DNA from: Nitratireductor luteus
Lineage (GTDB): Bacteria; Pseudomonadota; Alphaproteobacteria; Rhizobiales; Rhizobiaceae
DNA: 64,000 nucleotides
Direction of reading: 5' to 3'
Assembly: GCF_026162365.1 (NCBI RefSeq)
Contig: NZ_JAOANW010000005.1
Coordinates: 310,001-374,000 of the forward strand
Shown in pieces: positions 34,878 to 47,277 of the stretch. How positions within the stretch are numbered: the stretch's first letter is position 1; each line of letters begins with the position of its first letter. The notes beneath the pieces were generated by a model. That model searched no databases. It saw only the letters and a program-made list of their open reading frames with translations, and was not told where the DNA came from. A program made the translations under genes and the position numbers.

Positions 34878-35231
34878 TTACTTGCCCATCGCTTCGTGCA
34901 GGATCGTCAGGCAGAGGCCGTCGATGTTCTTCACCACCTCGTCGTTCCAGAAGCGCAGGGTCTTGAAGCCTTGGGTCTCGAAGTGCCTGTCGCGTTGGAG
35001 ATCGCGTGTGGATTCCGAGTGCTGGCCGCCATCCACCTCGACGATCAGGCGTGCGTCGAAGCAGACGAAGTCGAGGATGTAGCCGTCGAGCGGGACCTGA
35101 CGCTTGAACTTCAGGCCTTCGAGTTGCTTGTTGCGCAGCGCCTGCCATAGAAGGTTTTCGGCGAGCGTCGCATCAGCGCGCATGGTGCGGGCGAAGGTGC
35201 GGTGGGGCGGCGGGATTGGCTGGCGTGGCAT
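34878..35231 (-). CDS. DUF559 domain protein (Vsr-like endonuclease fold)
   Basis: A 117-residue protein of the DUF559/MTES_1575 type, related to very-short-patch repair endonucleases. The core reads RADATLAENLLWQALRNKQLEGLKFKRQVPLDGYILDFVCFDARLIVEVDGGQH, which contains the PD-(D/E)xK-like residues D and ExD. Its real role is unknown; such genes are numerous and often lie near repeats. It ends 15 bp after the convergent GlxA gene and begins 10 bp from the repeat element. Confidence 0.88.
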   Translation of the reverse strand: MPRQPIPPPHRTFARTMRADATLAENLLWQALRNKQLEGLKFKRQVPLDGYILDFVCFDARLIVEVDGGQHSESTRDLQRDRHFETQGFKTLRFWNDEVVKNIDGLCLTILHEAMGK

Positions 35232-35241
35232 AGCGGTTTAT

Positions 35242-35475
35242 CCCCCTCTCTTGCGATTTCTAACACTTAGCCTCCGCTTCGCTCCAGCTAAGATGTTGAA
35301 ATCGCTTTCTCCCCCACCAAGGGGGAGATAACACCGGCCGCGTTGTCCCGGCAAACCACCGGCGTCAACGTTTAGCGGCAACATAGATGCCGGCCATATT
35401 CTCCCCCTTGGCGGGGGAGAAAGCAATTTCTTGGGTTTGGCGAAGCCAAGCCCCTAGAAATTGCAAGAGAGGGGG
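35242..35475. repeat. 234-bp MITE-like element with 21-bp terminal inverted repeats (family R3, copy a)
   Basis: Left end CCCCCTCTCTTGCGATTTCTA (35242-35262) and right end 35455-35475 are inverted copies with one mismatch. Inside, each arm forms its own hairpins: CTTAGC..GCTAAG on the left, TTTGGC..GCCAAG on the right, and CTCCCCC..GGGGGAG on both sides. A second copy, interrupted by another repeat, lies at 53875-54215. The element fills most of the 315-bp gap between the DUF559 gene and the end of carB; no coding sequence is seen in it. Confidence 0.8.
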
Positions 35476-35546
35476 CGACTACGTCGAGGTCGGGGAAACG
35501 GTGATGGCGTCGGCGCACGAATGGTTGAATCGCACCGCCTAGTGCC

Positions 35547-39041
<3,495 letters not shown>

Positions 39042-39234
39042 GGGAGTTCCGTTCGTGCTGCCGCAGGCCGCCTCGCGCATGAGCGGACGGGCCAAGCGGA
39101 AATTGTGAGGCTAGGCGGGCCTTATAGGCAATGGAACGGGCGGACGGAACCCCGAAAATGCAGGGTTCCACGGCCAATCGGCGGAAGGGACGGCAGCATC
39201 CGGAGGTTGGCCCGGCCGAGGACAGGGTTCCAAC

Positions 39235-39906
39235 TCAGGGGCTGAGCGGCGAGGACAGCTTGCGGTCGGCCTCGGCAATTTCCTCCACCACGCGGGCAAC
39301 GCTCTGGCGCGCAGCGATGCGCCGATACCAGGCGGCGAGGCCGGGAAAGGCGTCGAGGCGCGGGCCGTTCGTCCTGACGGCGTAGTGGATCGTCATGAAC
39401 ATGCCGATGTCGGCCACGGTGAAGACGCCGCAGAAATAGTCCCGCGTGCCGAGCTGTTCTTCAAGCCGGTTGTAGTGGCTGAGTATGCCTTTCTCGCCGC
39501 GCTGGCCTTCCTCCTGCCGCGCCTTCTGGCGCCCGGCGTCGGCAAGCGGCGGCTCGGTGCGATAAAGCAGGCGGCGAACGTCGGCGAACAGGATTTCGTC
39601 GGCATTGAGCTCGACCAGGCGGCAGCGGGCCTTTCCCCCGGGATCGGCGGGATAAAGGGGAGGAGCCGGATAGGCATCCTCGAGATATTCGAGGATGACG
39701 GTTGAATCGAAGATCGTCAGGTCTCCGTCGACCAGCACCGGCACCTGGCCCTTGGGATTGGCGGCGGCGACGGCAGGGTGCTTTGGCCTGTAGCCTTCGT
39801 CTTGCGTGAAGGCGACCTCGATGCGCTCGAAGCCGATGTTCTTTTCATAAAGCGCGATCTCCACCTTGCGCGAGAAAAGGCTGAGGGGTCCCGAATAAAG
39901 CCGCAT
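39235..39906 (-). CDS. glutathione S-transferase family protein
   Basis: A 223-residue GST: thioredoxin-like N-terminal domain starting MRLYSGPLSLFSRKVEIALYEK, with FDSTVILEYLED as the glutathione gamma-glutamyl contact region, and a helical C-terminal domain with FTVADIGMFMT. It differs considerably from the GST at 28216. It is alone between carB and a divergent MATE gene. Confidence 0.9.
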   Translation of the reverse strand: MRLYSGPLSLFSRKVEIALYEKNIGFERIEVAFTQDEGYRPKHPAVAAANPKGQVPVLVDGDLTIFDSTVILEYLEDAYPAPPLYPADPGGKARCRLVELNADEILFADVRRLLYRTEPPLADAGRQKARQEEGQRGEKGILSHYNRLEEQLGTRDYFCGVFTVADIGMFMTIHYAVRTNGPRLDAFPGLAAWYRRIAARQSVARVVEEIAEADRKLSSPLSP

Positions 39907-40184
39907 GTGTTTCCTCTAGATTCAAAATCCGTGCGGCAGAACAATAAGAGAACGTTTGGGGCAATACAATGAGGGGATGTGGCGCTCCTGTCATTGCCAG
40001 ACGGTGGAGTTTCGTGAACAGACTGGCGAAGGGACGATCTCGCTCCGGCATTGGTATTCCCACATCTGCCGATCTTGAGCGGAACCCGCGATCTTGCTAT
40101 CCATATCCTCGGTAAGCTGCCCCGCAGCTCCTTATCCTGAGGGGTTCGCGGCCTGTGGTCACCAGCTCTCAGGGTGACCGTGCG

Positions 40185-41531
40185 ATGCACGGTGATCCTA
40201 TGACTGGCAAGACCAAACCACCGCACACCGGCTGGACAATTGTCCAGTCCATTTTGCGTCCGGCCCTCCCGATCGCGAGCTTCTACCTCACCGAGATTCT
40301 CGTCGGCCTCACCGACCTTGCGGTGGTGGGCGCACTCGGCACTGCGCCGCTCGCGGCCGTCGGTCTGGGCAAGACCGTTCTGCTTTCCTTCCTGACCATT
40401 GGCTTCGCGGTGCTGTCGGCGGGAACAGTGTTCATGGCCGAAGGCCCCTCGCCACGACGCTGCGGAGAAGTGTTCGCCGCCTGTCTGCTGGTCACGCTGC
40501 CGTTTGCGGCGGTCGCGCTTGCCATCGGGGTGGAAAGTGGGCGGATGCTTGCATGGGGCGGCTATGAACCGGATCTCGCAACGCTCTACGAAGCCTATAC
40601 CGGAATCCTCGCTTGGGCGATTGCGCCCGCCATGATCTTCGCTGCACTGAAAAACGTGCTGAATGCCGTAGAACGCACTCAAGTTATCTTCTGGCTCTCG
40701 GCAGGTATCGTTCTCGGCAATCTTGCAGGCAGCATCGTCCTCGTTCACGGCTTCGGCACATGGTCGGGTCTCGGCGTTGCCGGGGCAGCTTGGGCGACGG
40801 TGGTCGTCAATCTCGGGGCTGCCGGTATTCTTGCAATTTATTGTTTCAGCCGGGGCTTGCTCACTTTTGTGCGGTTGCGCACCATGGCTGTGTTGCAGTG
40901 GGCCGGTGCGGTGCTCAGGCTTGGATGGGCGGCGGGCGGCCAGCAGGGGCTGGAGAGCGTGCTGTTCGTAGCGGTTCTCTTCGCTCTTGGCATATACTCG
41001 GCAGACTGGCTTGCTGCCGGCACGGTTGTTTTCGCTGTAATGGAGCTGAACTTTGCGTTGAACAGCGCGCTTGGGGAGGTGCTCGCCGCACGCCTCGCAC
41101 GGCTGCGGGCGCTGGAACGCCGATGCGAAGCACGGCGTCTCTTTCGCATTGCCGTCGTTTTAAGCGGCGGGTCGGCTGCAGCATTCGCGCTGCTTGTCGC
41201 CATCTTCGCAGACGGTGCCGTCGCGATCTTCGCCACACAGGAGATCGCACCGGCAACCGTTTCCCTGATGCGATCGCTTTTGCGCTGGACAGCACCCTTG
41301 TTCGTCCTCGATGCTTGGCAACTCCTTTTCGTCCACGCGCTCCGTGGTCTCAGAAGGACGGTGATGCCGATGATCGCAAGCGCAAGTTGTTATGGGGCGA
41401 TAGGTCTCGGCGGCGGGCTCCTGCTGGCTGAGCCATTCGGCCTCGGTGCCCCCGGCATTTGGACAGGTTTCTGCTTGGGCCTCGCTGCTGCTGCGAGCAT
41501 TCTGTGGCTGATGACGCAGCGCGCCACTTGA
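40185..41531 (+). CDS. MATE family efflux transporter
   Basis: Multidrug/toxin extrusion pump of about 448 residues with 12 hydrophobic segments in two six-helix halves (start LPIASFYLTEILVGLTDLAVVGALGTAPLAAVGLGKT, as in NorM/DinF-like proteins). It would export cationic compounds with sodium or proton import. The start is uncertain: ATG 40185 follows AGGGTG, ATG 40200 follows GGTGA, and an upstream GTG at 40155 is also in frame. The 278-bp gap before it contains no recognised element. Confidence 0.88.
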   Translation: MHGDPMTGKTKPPHTGWTIVQSILRPALPIASFYLTEILVGLTDLAVVGALGTAPLAAVGLGKTVLLSFLTIGFAVLSAGTVFMAEGPSPRRCGEVFAACLLVTLPFAAVALAIGVESGRMLAWGGYEPDLATLYEAYTGILAWAIAPAMIFAALKNVLNAVERTQVIFWLSAGIVLGNLAGSIVLVHGFGTWSGLGVAGAAWATVVVNLGAAGILAIYCFSRGLLTFVRLRTMAVLQWAGAVLRLGWAAGGQQGLESVLFVAVLFALGIYSADWLAAGTVVFAVMELNFALNSALGEVLAARLARLRALERRCEARRLFRIAVVLSGGSAAAFALLVAIFADGAVAIFATQEIAPATVSLMRSLLRWTAPLFVLDAWQLLFVHALRGLRRTVMPMIASASCYGAIGLGGGLLLAEPFGLGAPGIWTGFCLGLAAAASILWLMTQRAT

Positions 41532-41741
41532 CTAGCCAACAGGCCGCATTGAGGCTTCCACCCTGCATTGCAGTGTGATGCACTTTGGCGGAACCTTCGC
41601 CTCGTCCGCAGTCAAGACTCCCTGCAAGCTGGTCGCGCGACAGAATTGATTTCAAATGGCGGGGCGATGTTCTAATCTGCCGCAACGGGGGCCCGGCCGC
41701 ATTGTTGCCGTTCAGCACCGGTCGAAAGGATGCGAGGAAGC

Positions 41742-42662
41742 ATGCGCTGGAAGGGTCGTCGTCAAAGCAGCAATATCGAGGATCGGCGCGGGCAGGGCGG
41801 CGGGATGTTTCCCGGCGGGTTCGGGCGCGGGGGCGGGCCGCGCATACGCCTTCCCGCAGGCCGGGCCGGACGCGCCGGCGGCGGCGGATTGTCGGGGATC
41901 ATCCTTCTCGTGGTTCTCTTCTTCGTGTTGCGGGCTTGCGGCATCGATCCGCTCGAGATGCTCGCGGGCGGGCCAACCGGCGGGCAGGTGACGCAGCAGA
42001 CGGCGCCCACGTCCTCCGGTGCCAGCGACGAGATGACCCAGTTCGTCAGCGTGGTTCTGGCCGAGACGGAGGATGTGTGGAACGGCATCTTCGAGGCTCA
42101 GGGCCTGAACTATGAGGAGCCTTCCTTGGTGCTGTTCGGCGGACAGGTGCGCTCGGCCTGCGGCTCGGCGTCCTCGGCCAGCGGACCGTTCTATTGCCCC
42201 GGCGACAAGAAGGTCTATCTCGATACCAGCTTCTTCGACCAGCTCGCCCGCCAATTCGGCGCTGCCGGCGATTTTGCCCAAGCCTATGTCATAGCCCACG
42301 AGGTTGGGCACCATGTTCAGAATATCACCGGCATCCTGCCGCGCTTCAACGAGATGCGCCAGCGCATGAGCCAGGTGGAGGCCAATGAAATGTCCGTGCG
42401 TGTCGAGCTGCAGGCCGATTGCTTCGCCGGCATATGGGCGCGTTATACCGCGCAGAAGGGGCTGCTGGAGGAAGGCGACATCGAGGAGGCGCTGAACGCG
42501 GCCAACCAGATCGGCGACGATACGCTGCAGCGGCGCACCCAGGGCTATGTGGTGCCCGACAGTTTCAACCACGGTACGTCGGAGCAACGGCGCACGTGGT
42601 TTACGCGGGGGCTCAAGAACGGGCGGCTGACCGACTGCGATACGTTCAACGAACCGGTTTGA
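41742..42662 (+). CDS. neutral zinc metallopeptidase (YpfJ family)
   Basis: A 306-residue membrane-anchored metalloprotease-like protein. A Gly/Arg-rich N-terminus (about 1-45) is followed by one membrane helix (GLSGIILLVVLFFVLRACGI) and a C-terminal domain with the zinc motif HEVGHH and a downstream ADCFAGIWA segment. The start at 41742 is chosen because the GAGGA site lies between it and an earlier ATG. The substrate is unknown. Confidence 0.9.
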   Translation: MRWKGRRQSSNIEDRRGQGGGMFPGGFGRGGGPRIRLPAGRAGRAGGGGLSGIILLVVLFFVLRACGIDPLEMLAGGPTGGQVTQQTAPTSSGASDEMTQFVSVVLAETEDVWNGIFEAQGLNYEEPSLVLFGGQVRSACGSASSASGPFYCPGDKKVYLDTSFFDQLARQFGAAGDFAQAYVIAHEVGHHVQNITGILPRFNEMRQRMSQVEANEMSVRVELQADCFAGIWARYTAQKGLLEEGDIEEALNAANQIGDDTLQRRTQGYVVPDSFNHGTSEQRRTWFTRGLKNGRLTDCDTFNEPV

Positions 42663-42713
42663 ACGATGTTGAGGGGACGCCCGCCCGGCCCACGTTGAAA
42701 GGCCCGATGGCTC

Positions 42714-43223
42714 ATGATCAGGATCGGTACGATTTTTGCGCTGGCGGTTGCGGCAGCCGGCGGTATCGCCACGTCACAGGCACCGGAGTTCGCCCAGCAA
42801 TACCGGCAGAGGCTCGGCGGGGCGCTGGATGAAATGGCACAGGTGGTGGCGGATTTCGACGCGGATGCGGCCAGGAACGGCCTGCAGCGGGAGGAAGCGC
42901 TTGCGGCCTACGATGCCGCAGGGGAGCCTTTCCTCGCGGACCGAAGCCGCTCGATGCGCCGCGCCGTCGATCGTTTCGAGCATCTGAGCGCGCAGGCGCG
43001 CCGCTTCGAGACGATGCCGGCTGTCCTGCGCCCGGTGATCCTCGTGACGGGGCCGGACTCAAAGGTGGCCGGGAGCGCCTGGAACGATTTCGAGCCCGCC
43101 GTGTCGGTGACGCCGCACGGCCTTATCTGGACCGCCGCCGGCGCCTTGGGTGGTTTCGGGGCGGCGCGGCTGATCGCCCTGCCGTTTCGGCGGGGACGGC
43201 GCGCGATCGTAAGGGGTCGGTGA
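42714..43223 (+). CDS. DUF2937 family protein
   Basis: A 169-residue protein with an N-terminal hydrophobic segment (FALAVAAAGGIATSQAPEFAQQYRQRLGGALDE) and a C-terminal one (GLIWTAAGALGGFGAARLIALPF) that together match DUF2937, a family of small inner-membrane proteins from Proteobacteria. The middle is helical and exposed. Function unknown. It follows the metallopeptidase gene by 51 bp in the same direction. Confidence 0.83.
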   Translation: MIRIGTIFALAVAAAGGIATSQAPEFAQQYRQRLGGALDEMAQVVADFDADAARNGLQREEALAAYDAAGEPFLADRSRSMRRAVDRFEHLSAQARRFETMPAVLRPVILVTGPDSKVAGSAWNDFEPAVSVTPHGLIWTAAGALGGFGAARLIALPFRRGRRAIVRGR

Positions 43224-43311
43224 AAAGATCGTTGCAAATTGAACTGTTGCACTTAAACGCGCTTTAAGCCGCTGCCGCTATGGTGCCCGATCGAACGGGA
43301 GAGGCGGGGCC

Positions 43312-44970
43312 ATGAAACTTTCGAAGACGAGAATGCTGCGGGATACCGTTTGCGCCTTCGGGCGCGACCGCGCGGGCAATTTCGGAATGCTTGCCGCACT
43401 GCTTTCGCTGCCGTTGCTCGGTGCGGTCGGGCTGGCCATCGACTATAGCACCATGAGCCGGACGCGCGTGCAACTGCAGCAGGCGGTCGATGCCGCCGTG
43501 CTGGCCGTTGCCCAGCGCGGGGCGGACATATCCAAGAGCGAAGCCCGGCGGATCGCCGAGAATTATATGTCCGGCAATTTGGCCGGGATCTACCGGAACC
43601 TGGATGTGTCGCGGGAAGGAACACGCGTGACGCTCAAGGCGGAGACCGACGCGTCGCTGGCCTTCGGGGGGCTGTTCGGGCTCACCAACCAGCCCATCAA
43701 CGCCATCGCCAGCGCCGACATCGCCTATTCGACCTACGAGGTCGCGCTTGTGCTCGATACGACCGGGTCCATGCGCGGCGGCAAGCTGCAGTCGATGAAG
43801 GATGCGGTGATCGGCCTGGTCGACGACCTCTCCGGACAGGTGAGCGACCCGGAGCGCCTGAAATTCGCGCTCGTTCCGTTCTCGAGCTTCGTGAATGTCG
43901 GCCCGCAATACGGACCGAAATTCGACGATAAAGGCAAGATCATCAAGGGAACCGGGGCGGAATGGCTGGATTTGCACGGTAAAGCGGACACTCCGCAGGT
44001 GGAATTGAGCAAGAATGTGAGCCGATTCGAGCTGTTTCATCAATTGGGGCAGGAGTGGAAAGGCTGCGTGGAAACGCGCTATCCTTCGAAGAAGGGTGAC
44101 CACGACGTGGCCGACACGCCAGCGGACAAGAGCGACAAGAACAGCTACTTCGTGCCAGCTTTCGCCATCGACGAGCCGGACGACATCAATTGGGGCGGCA
44201 GGCCTGTCTACACCAACAGCTATCTGCAATCGCCCGCCGACCCGCTGAGCAAGGATCCGGAGCACAAGGAAGGCAAGCTCAAGAAATACGGCATTACAAA
44301 TGCCGCCGAGATCGCGGCGGGCACTAGCACTGAGACCGGCGACGGCGCGCCTGCCGCGGGGGTCGAATATGGACCGGTCCCTGGCCCGAAGAATTTCTCC
44401 AGAGGCAAGGGCCCGAACAATAATTGCTTCGCCCAGCCCATCATACCGCTTTCGAACAGCTATGCAGGTATCAAGTCCAAGGTGAGGGCGTTCGAGGCCA
44501 ACGGCAATACCAACATTATGGAGGGTGTGGCCTGGGGATTCCGGGTGCTATCGCCGGGCGAACCGTTCTCGCAGGGCAAGGACGACAAGAACGATCCGCG
44601 GATCGAGAAGATCATGGTGGTGCTGTCGGACGGTGCGAATGTGTTCGGCAATCGCGGTGTCAAACTCGGCTCTTCCTATTCCAGCTTCGGATATCTGGTG
44701 GACGGGCGGCTGGGCATTTCGGCCGGAGGGGCCAAGGCCACCAATACGAAGATGAACGAAAAGACCCTACAGGCATGCCAGAACGCCAAGGATGAGGGTA
44801 TAGAGGTCTACACGATCCGGCTGGAGGAACCGGACGTGGCCACCGGCATGATGCTGCAGGAATGCGCCTCGTCGCCGGGACACTTCTTCGATGCGCCATC
44901 GCGCAGCCAACTCGACGCGGTCTTCGAGAAGATCGGCGACGGTATCGTGAAGCTCCGCATTTCTTCTTAG
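43312..44970 (+). CDS. TadG-like pilus assembly protein with von Willebrand factor A domain
   Basis: A 552-residue envelope protein. The N-terminus (RDRAGNFGMLAALLSLPLLGAVGLAIDYSTMSRTRVQLQQAVDAAVLAVAQ) is the TadE/TadG-type membrane segment; from about residue 140 a vWA domain begins with the MIDAS motif DTTGSM, and its second half is around IMVVLSDGAN. A long Lys/Gly-rich insert separates the halves. TadG-like proteins belong to Flp/Tad pilus secretion, but no other tad gene is present here. It is preceded by GGGAGAGG and followed by a terminator. Confidence 0.88.
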   Translation: MKLSKTRMLRDTVCAFGRDRAGNFGMLAALLSLPLLGAVGLAIDYSTMSRTRVQLQQAVDAAVLAVAQRGADISKSEARRIAENYMSGNLAGIYRNLDVSREGTRVTLKAETDASLAFGGLFGLTNQPINAIASADIAYSTYEVALVLDTTGSMRGGKLQSMKDAVIGLVDDLSGQVSDPERLKFALVPFSSFVNVGPQYGPKFDDKGKIIKGTGAEWLDLHGKADTPQVELSKNVSRFELFHQLGQEWKGCVETRYPSKKGDHDVADTPADKSDKNSYFVPAFAIDEPDDINWGGRPVYTNSYLQSPADPLSKDPEHKEGKLKKYGITNAAEIAAGTSTETGDGAPAAGVEYGPVPGPKNFSRGKGPNNNCFAQPIIPLSNSYAGIKSKVRAFEANGNTNIMEGVAWGFRVLSPGEPFSQGKDDKNDPRIEKIMVVLSDGANVFGNRGVKLGSSYSSFGYLVDGRLGISAGGAKATNTKMNEKTLQACQNAKDEGIEVYTIRLEEPDVATGMMLQECASSPGHFFDAPSRSQLDAVFEKIGDGIVKLRISS

Positions 44971-44993
44971 CCCGGCTGATCCTGGGGGCGGGC

Positions 44994-45019
44994 AGGGCGG
45001 TCCATCGGGCCGCCCTTTT
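44994..45019 (+). terminator. Rho-independent terminator after the TadG-like gene
   Basis: AGGGCGGTCC (44994-45003) pairs with GGGCCGCCCT (45007-45016), ten pairs including one wobble, with a 3-nt loop and TTTT. It lies between the ends of converging genes and may act for carA too. Confidence 0.85.
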
Positions 45020-45026
45020 GCTTGGG

Positions 45027-46229
45027 TCAGCGTTCGGCCAGCGCTGGTTCGCCGTGCTTCCGGCGGATCAGATTTGCAAAGCGGCGGAACAGGTAGTGGG
45101 AATCCTGCGGGCCCGGAGAGGCCTCAGGATGATGCTGCACCGAGAAGACCGGGCGTCCGATCAGCGTGATGCCGCAATTGGTGCCGTCGAACAGCGATAC
45201 GTGTGTCTCCTCAACGCCTTCGGGCAGGCTGTCGCCGTCGACCGCGAAGCCGTGGTTCATGGAAACGATCTCCACCTTGCCGGTGGTGAAGTCCTTGACC
45301 GGGTGGTTGGCGCCATGGTGGCCCTGGTGCATCTTGAGTGTCCTGGCGCCCAGCGCCAGCGCGAGCATCTGATGGCCGAGGCAGATGCCGAAGATGGGAA
45401 TGTCCGTCTCCAAGAGTTCCCGGATGATCGGTACGGCATATTCGCCGGTGGCCTCGGGGTCGCCCGGACCGTTGGAAAGAAAGATGCCGTCAGGCTCCAA
45501 GGCCACGATGTCGGCGGCCGGCGTGGTGGCGGGTACGACCGTGACCTTGGCGCCAAGGCTTGCCAGAAGGCGCAGGATATTGCGTTTCACGCCGTAATCG
45601 ATGGCGGCGATGTGGATCTTTTCATCGTCCAAAGTGCCGTAGCCTTCGTCCCACACCCATGGCGTTTGCGTCCAGGTGCTGCTTTGGCCGGAGGTGACTT
45701 CGCGGGCGAGATCGAGCCCGAGGAGGCCGGTCCAACTGGCGGCCCGGGCCTTGAGTGCCTCGATATCGAAACGGCCGTCCGGTTCATGGGCGATCACGGC
45801 GTTGGCCGCGCCTTTTTCGCGCAGCAGCGCGGTGAGGGCGCGGGTGTCGACACCGGCCATGGCGACGATGCCGCGGCGCTTCAGCCATGTATCCAGATGG
45901 TCGACGGAGCGGTAGCTGGACGGATCGGTAACCTCGGCGCGGAAGATCGCGCCGACGGCACCGGCGCGGGCAGCCGGATTGAGGTCTTCGACGTCCTCTT
46001 CATTGGCGCCGACATTGCCGATATGCGGAAATGTGAAGGTAACGATCTGGCCGGCATAGGAGGGATCCGTGAGGATCTCCTGATAGCCCGTCAATGCGGT
46101 GTTGAAGCAGACTTCGGCGACAGCCTCGCCGGTGGCGCCCAGCCCGCGGCCTTCGAGGACCGTGCCGTCGGCAAGAACGAGCAATGCTGTCGGCTTGATC
46201 TCGTTCCAGGGGGCGATGCTGGTCACCAT
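45027..46229 (-). CDS. carA: carbamoyl-phosphate synthase small subunit
   Basis: Glutamine amidotransferase subunit that releases ammonia for CarB. It is 400 residues: N-terminal CPSase_sm domain (PTALLVLADGTVLEGRGLGA, FNTALTGYQEILTDPSYAGQ) and a C-terminal class I GATase domain with the nucleophile in FGICLGHQML and the His-Glu of HHPEASPGP. The start at 46229 follows GGAGAGAAG. It is monocistronic and separate from carB, as in other Rhizobiales. Confidence 0.97.
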   Translation of the reverse strand: MVTSIAPWNEIKPTALLVLADGTVLEGRGLGATGEAVAEVCFNTALTGYQEILTDPSYAGQIVTFTFPHIGNVGANEEDVEDLNPAARAGAVGAIFRAEVTDPSSYRSVDHLDTWLKRRGIVAMAGVDTRALTALLREKGAANAVIAHEPDGRFDIEALKARAASWTGLLGLDLAREVTSGQSSTWTQTPWVWDEGYGTLDDEKIHIAAIDYGVKRNILRLLASLGAKVTVVPATTPAADIVALEPDGIFLSNGPGDPEATGEYAVPIIRELLETDIPIFGICLGHQMLALALGARTLKMHQGHHGANHPVKDFTTGKVEIVSMNHGFAVDGDSLPEGVEETHVSLFDGTNCGITLIGRPVFSVQHHPEASPGPQDSHYLFRRFANLIRRKHGEPALAER

Positions 46230-46637
46230 TCTTCTTCTCTCCATCATTCGGCCGGAAACGCTTCCAGCGCGTCCTTTAGGGCGCACAAAGGACACTGTAA
46301 ACTACTGAATCCGAGCATCGCGCTTTGCCAAAATCGATTCCGAGTTTCGAACTGGTGCCGTAGCCGGGGGACTTGAATTCCCATCCTGCTTGCGCCATAT
46401 GGCGCGGCGGATCACAACGGGCGACGGCGAAAGGCCGCGCGGTACCCGCTCAAGGCCGTGATTTAATGTCCATGCAGGGCACGGACAATAGACAAAGGCA
46501 AACTGGCGGTCAATTGATCGGCCTGAAACGGGCTGCAATAACTTACCCAACGAATCCAGTGGCTTAACGATGAAGAAACGGTTTGCGCCGGCCCGATGTC
46601 GGCGCTATGTTCGCAAATGCGACAGGAGATGAATGCC
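46230..46637. other. 408-bp divergent gap between carA and yqeY
   Basis: Contains at 46267-46300 a partial match to the R2 repeat (CGCGTCCTTTAGGGCGCACAAAGGAC resembling 54086-54112), next to a GCAAAATCG-like sequence (46325-46345). The rest must hold the promoters of carA and yqeY, but no clear -35/-10 pair, riboswitch or attenuator could be recognised. Confidence 0.5.
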
Positions 46638-47087
46638 ATGCGCGAGAAAATCGCTCAGGCGCTGAATGACGCTCTGACCAAGAACGACAAGCGCCGGATT
46701 TCGACGCTTCGCCTTATCCAGACGGCCATCAAGGACCGCGACGTGGCCAACCGCAGCGCCGGCAAGGATCCGGTGACCGATGACGAGATTCTGGAAGTGC
46801 TCGTCCGCATGGTGAAGCAGCGCAAGGAATCGGCCAAGGGCTTCGAGGAAGGCAATCGTCTCGAACTCGCCGAGCAGGAGCGCGAGGAAATCGCGATCAT
46901 CGCCGAATTCATGCCCAAGCCGCTAGGCGAGGACGATATGAAGAAGGCCTGCGAGGAAGTGGTCCACGAAGTGGGCGCCGGCGGCCTGCGCGACATGGGC
47001 CGCTGCATGAATGCGCTGAAGGAGAAATTTCCTGGACGCATGGATATCGGCAAGGCGAGCGGCATCGTCAAGGACATGCTGCGATAA
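46638..47087 (+). CDS. GatB/YqeY domain-containing protein
   Basis: A 149-residue all-helical protein of the YqeY family, homologous to the C-terminal tRNA-binding part of GatB. The sequence MREKIAQALNDALTKNDKRRISTLRLIQTAIKDRD and the late MDIGKASGIVKDML are characteristic. It may assist tRNA-dependent amidation, but its precise role is not established. ATG 46638 is 9 bp after AGGAG. In many Alphaproteobacteria, as here, it lies between carA and dnaG. Confidence 0.93.
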   Translation: MREKIAQALNDALTKNDKRRISTLRLIQTAIKDRDVANRSAGKDPVTDDEILEVLVRMVKQRKESAKGFEEGNRLELAEQEREEIAIIAEFMPKPLGEDDMKKACEEVVHEVGAGGLRDMGRCMNALKEKFPGRMDIGKASGIVKDMLR

Positions 47088-47124
47088 GGACCGAGCCTGG
47101 GCCTCGGATAATCATGGTTGAGGA

Positions 47125-47150
47125 AAGCCGGCCCGGGCGGGTCGGCTTTT
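47125..47150 (+). terminator. Rho-independent terminator after yqeY
   Basis: AAGCCGGCCC (47125-47134) pairs with GGGTCGGCTT (47139-47148) including one wobble, loop GGGC, ending in TTTT. It separates yqeY from dnaG, which thus needs its own promoter in 47151-47277. Confidence 0.8.
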
Positions 47151-47277
47151 GCATTCTGGAAGAAGCCGCCGCCACATGAAGGGCCGGCGCCTGTGAATAG
47201 CGGTGAGGAAGGCAAGCTGGCGCTCGCGGGACGGCGGAATTGTGCTTATATGCTCGATTGACAGAGAGCCGGACACC

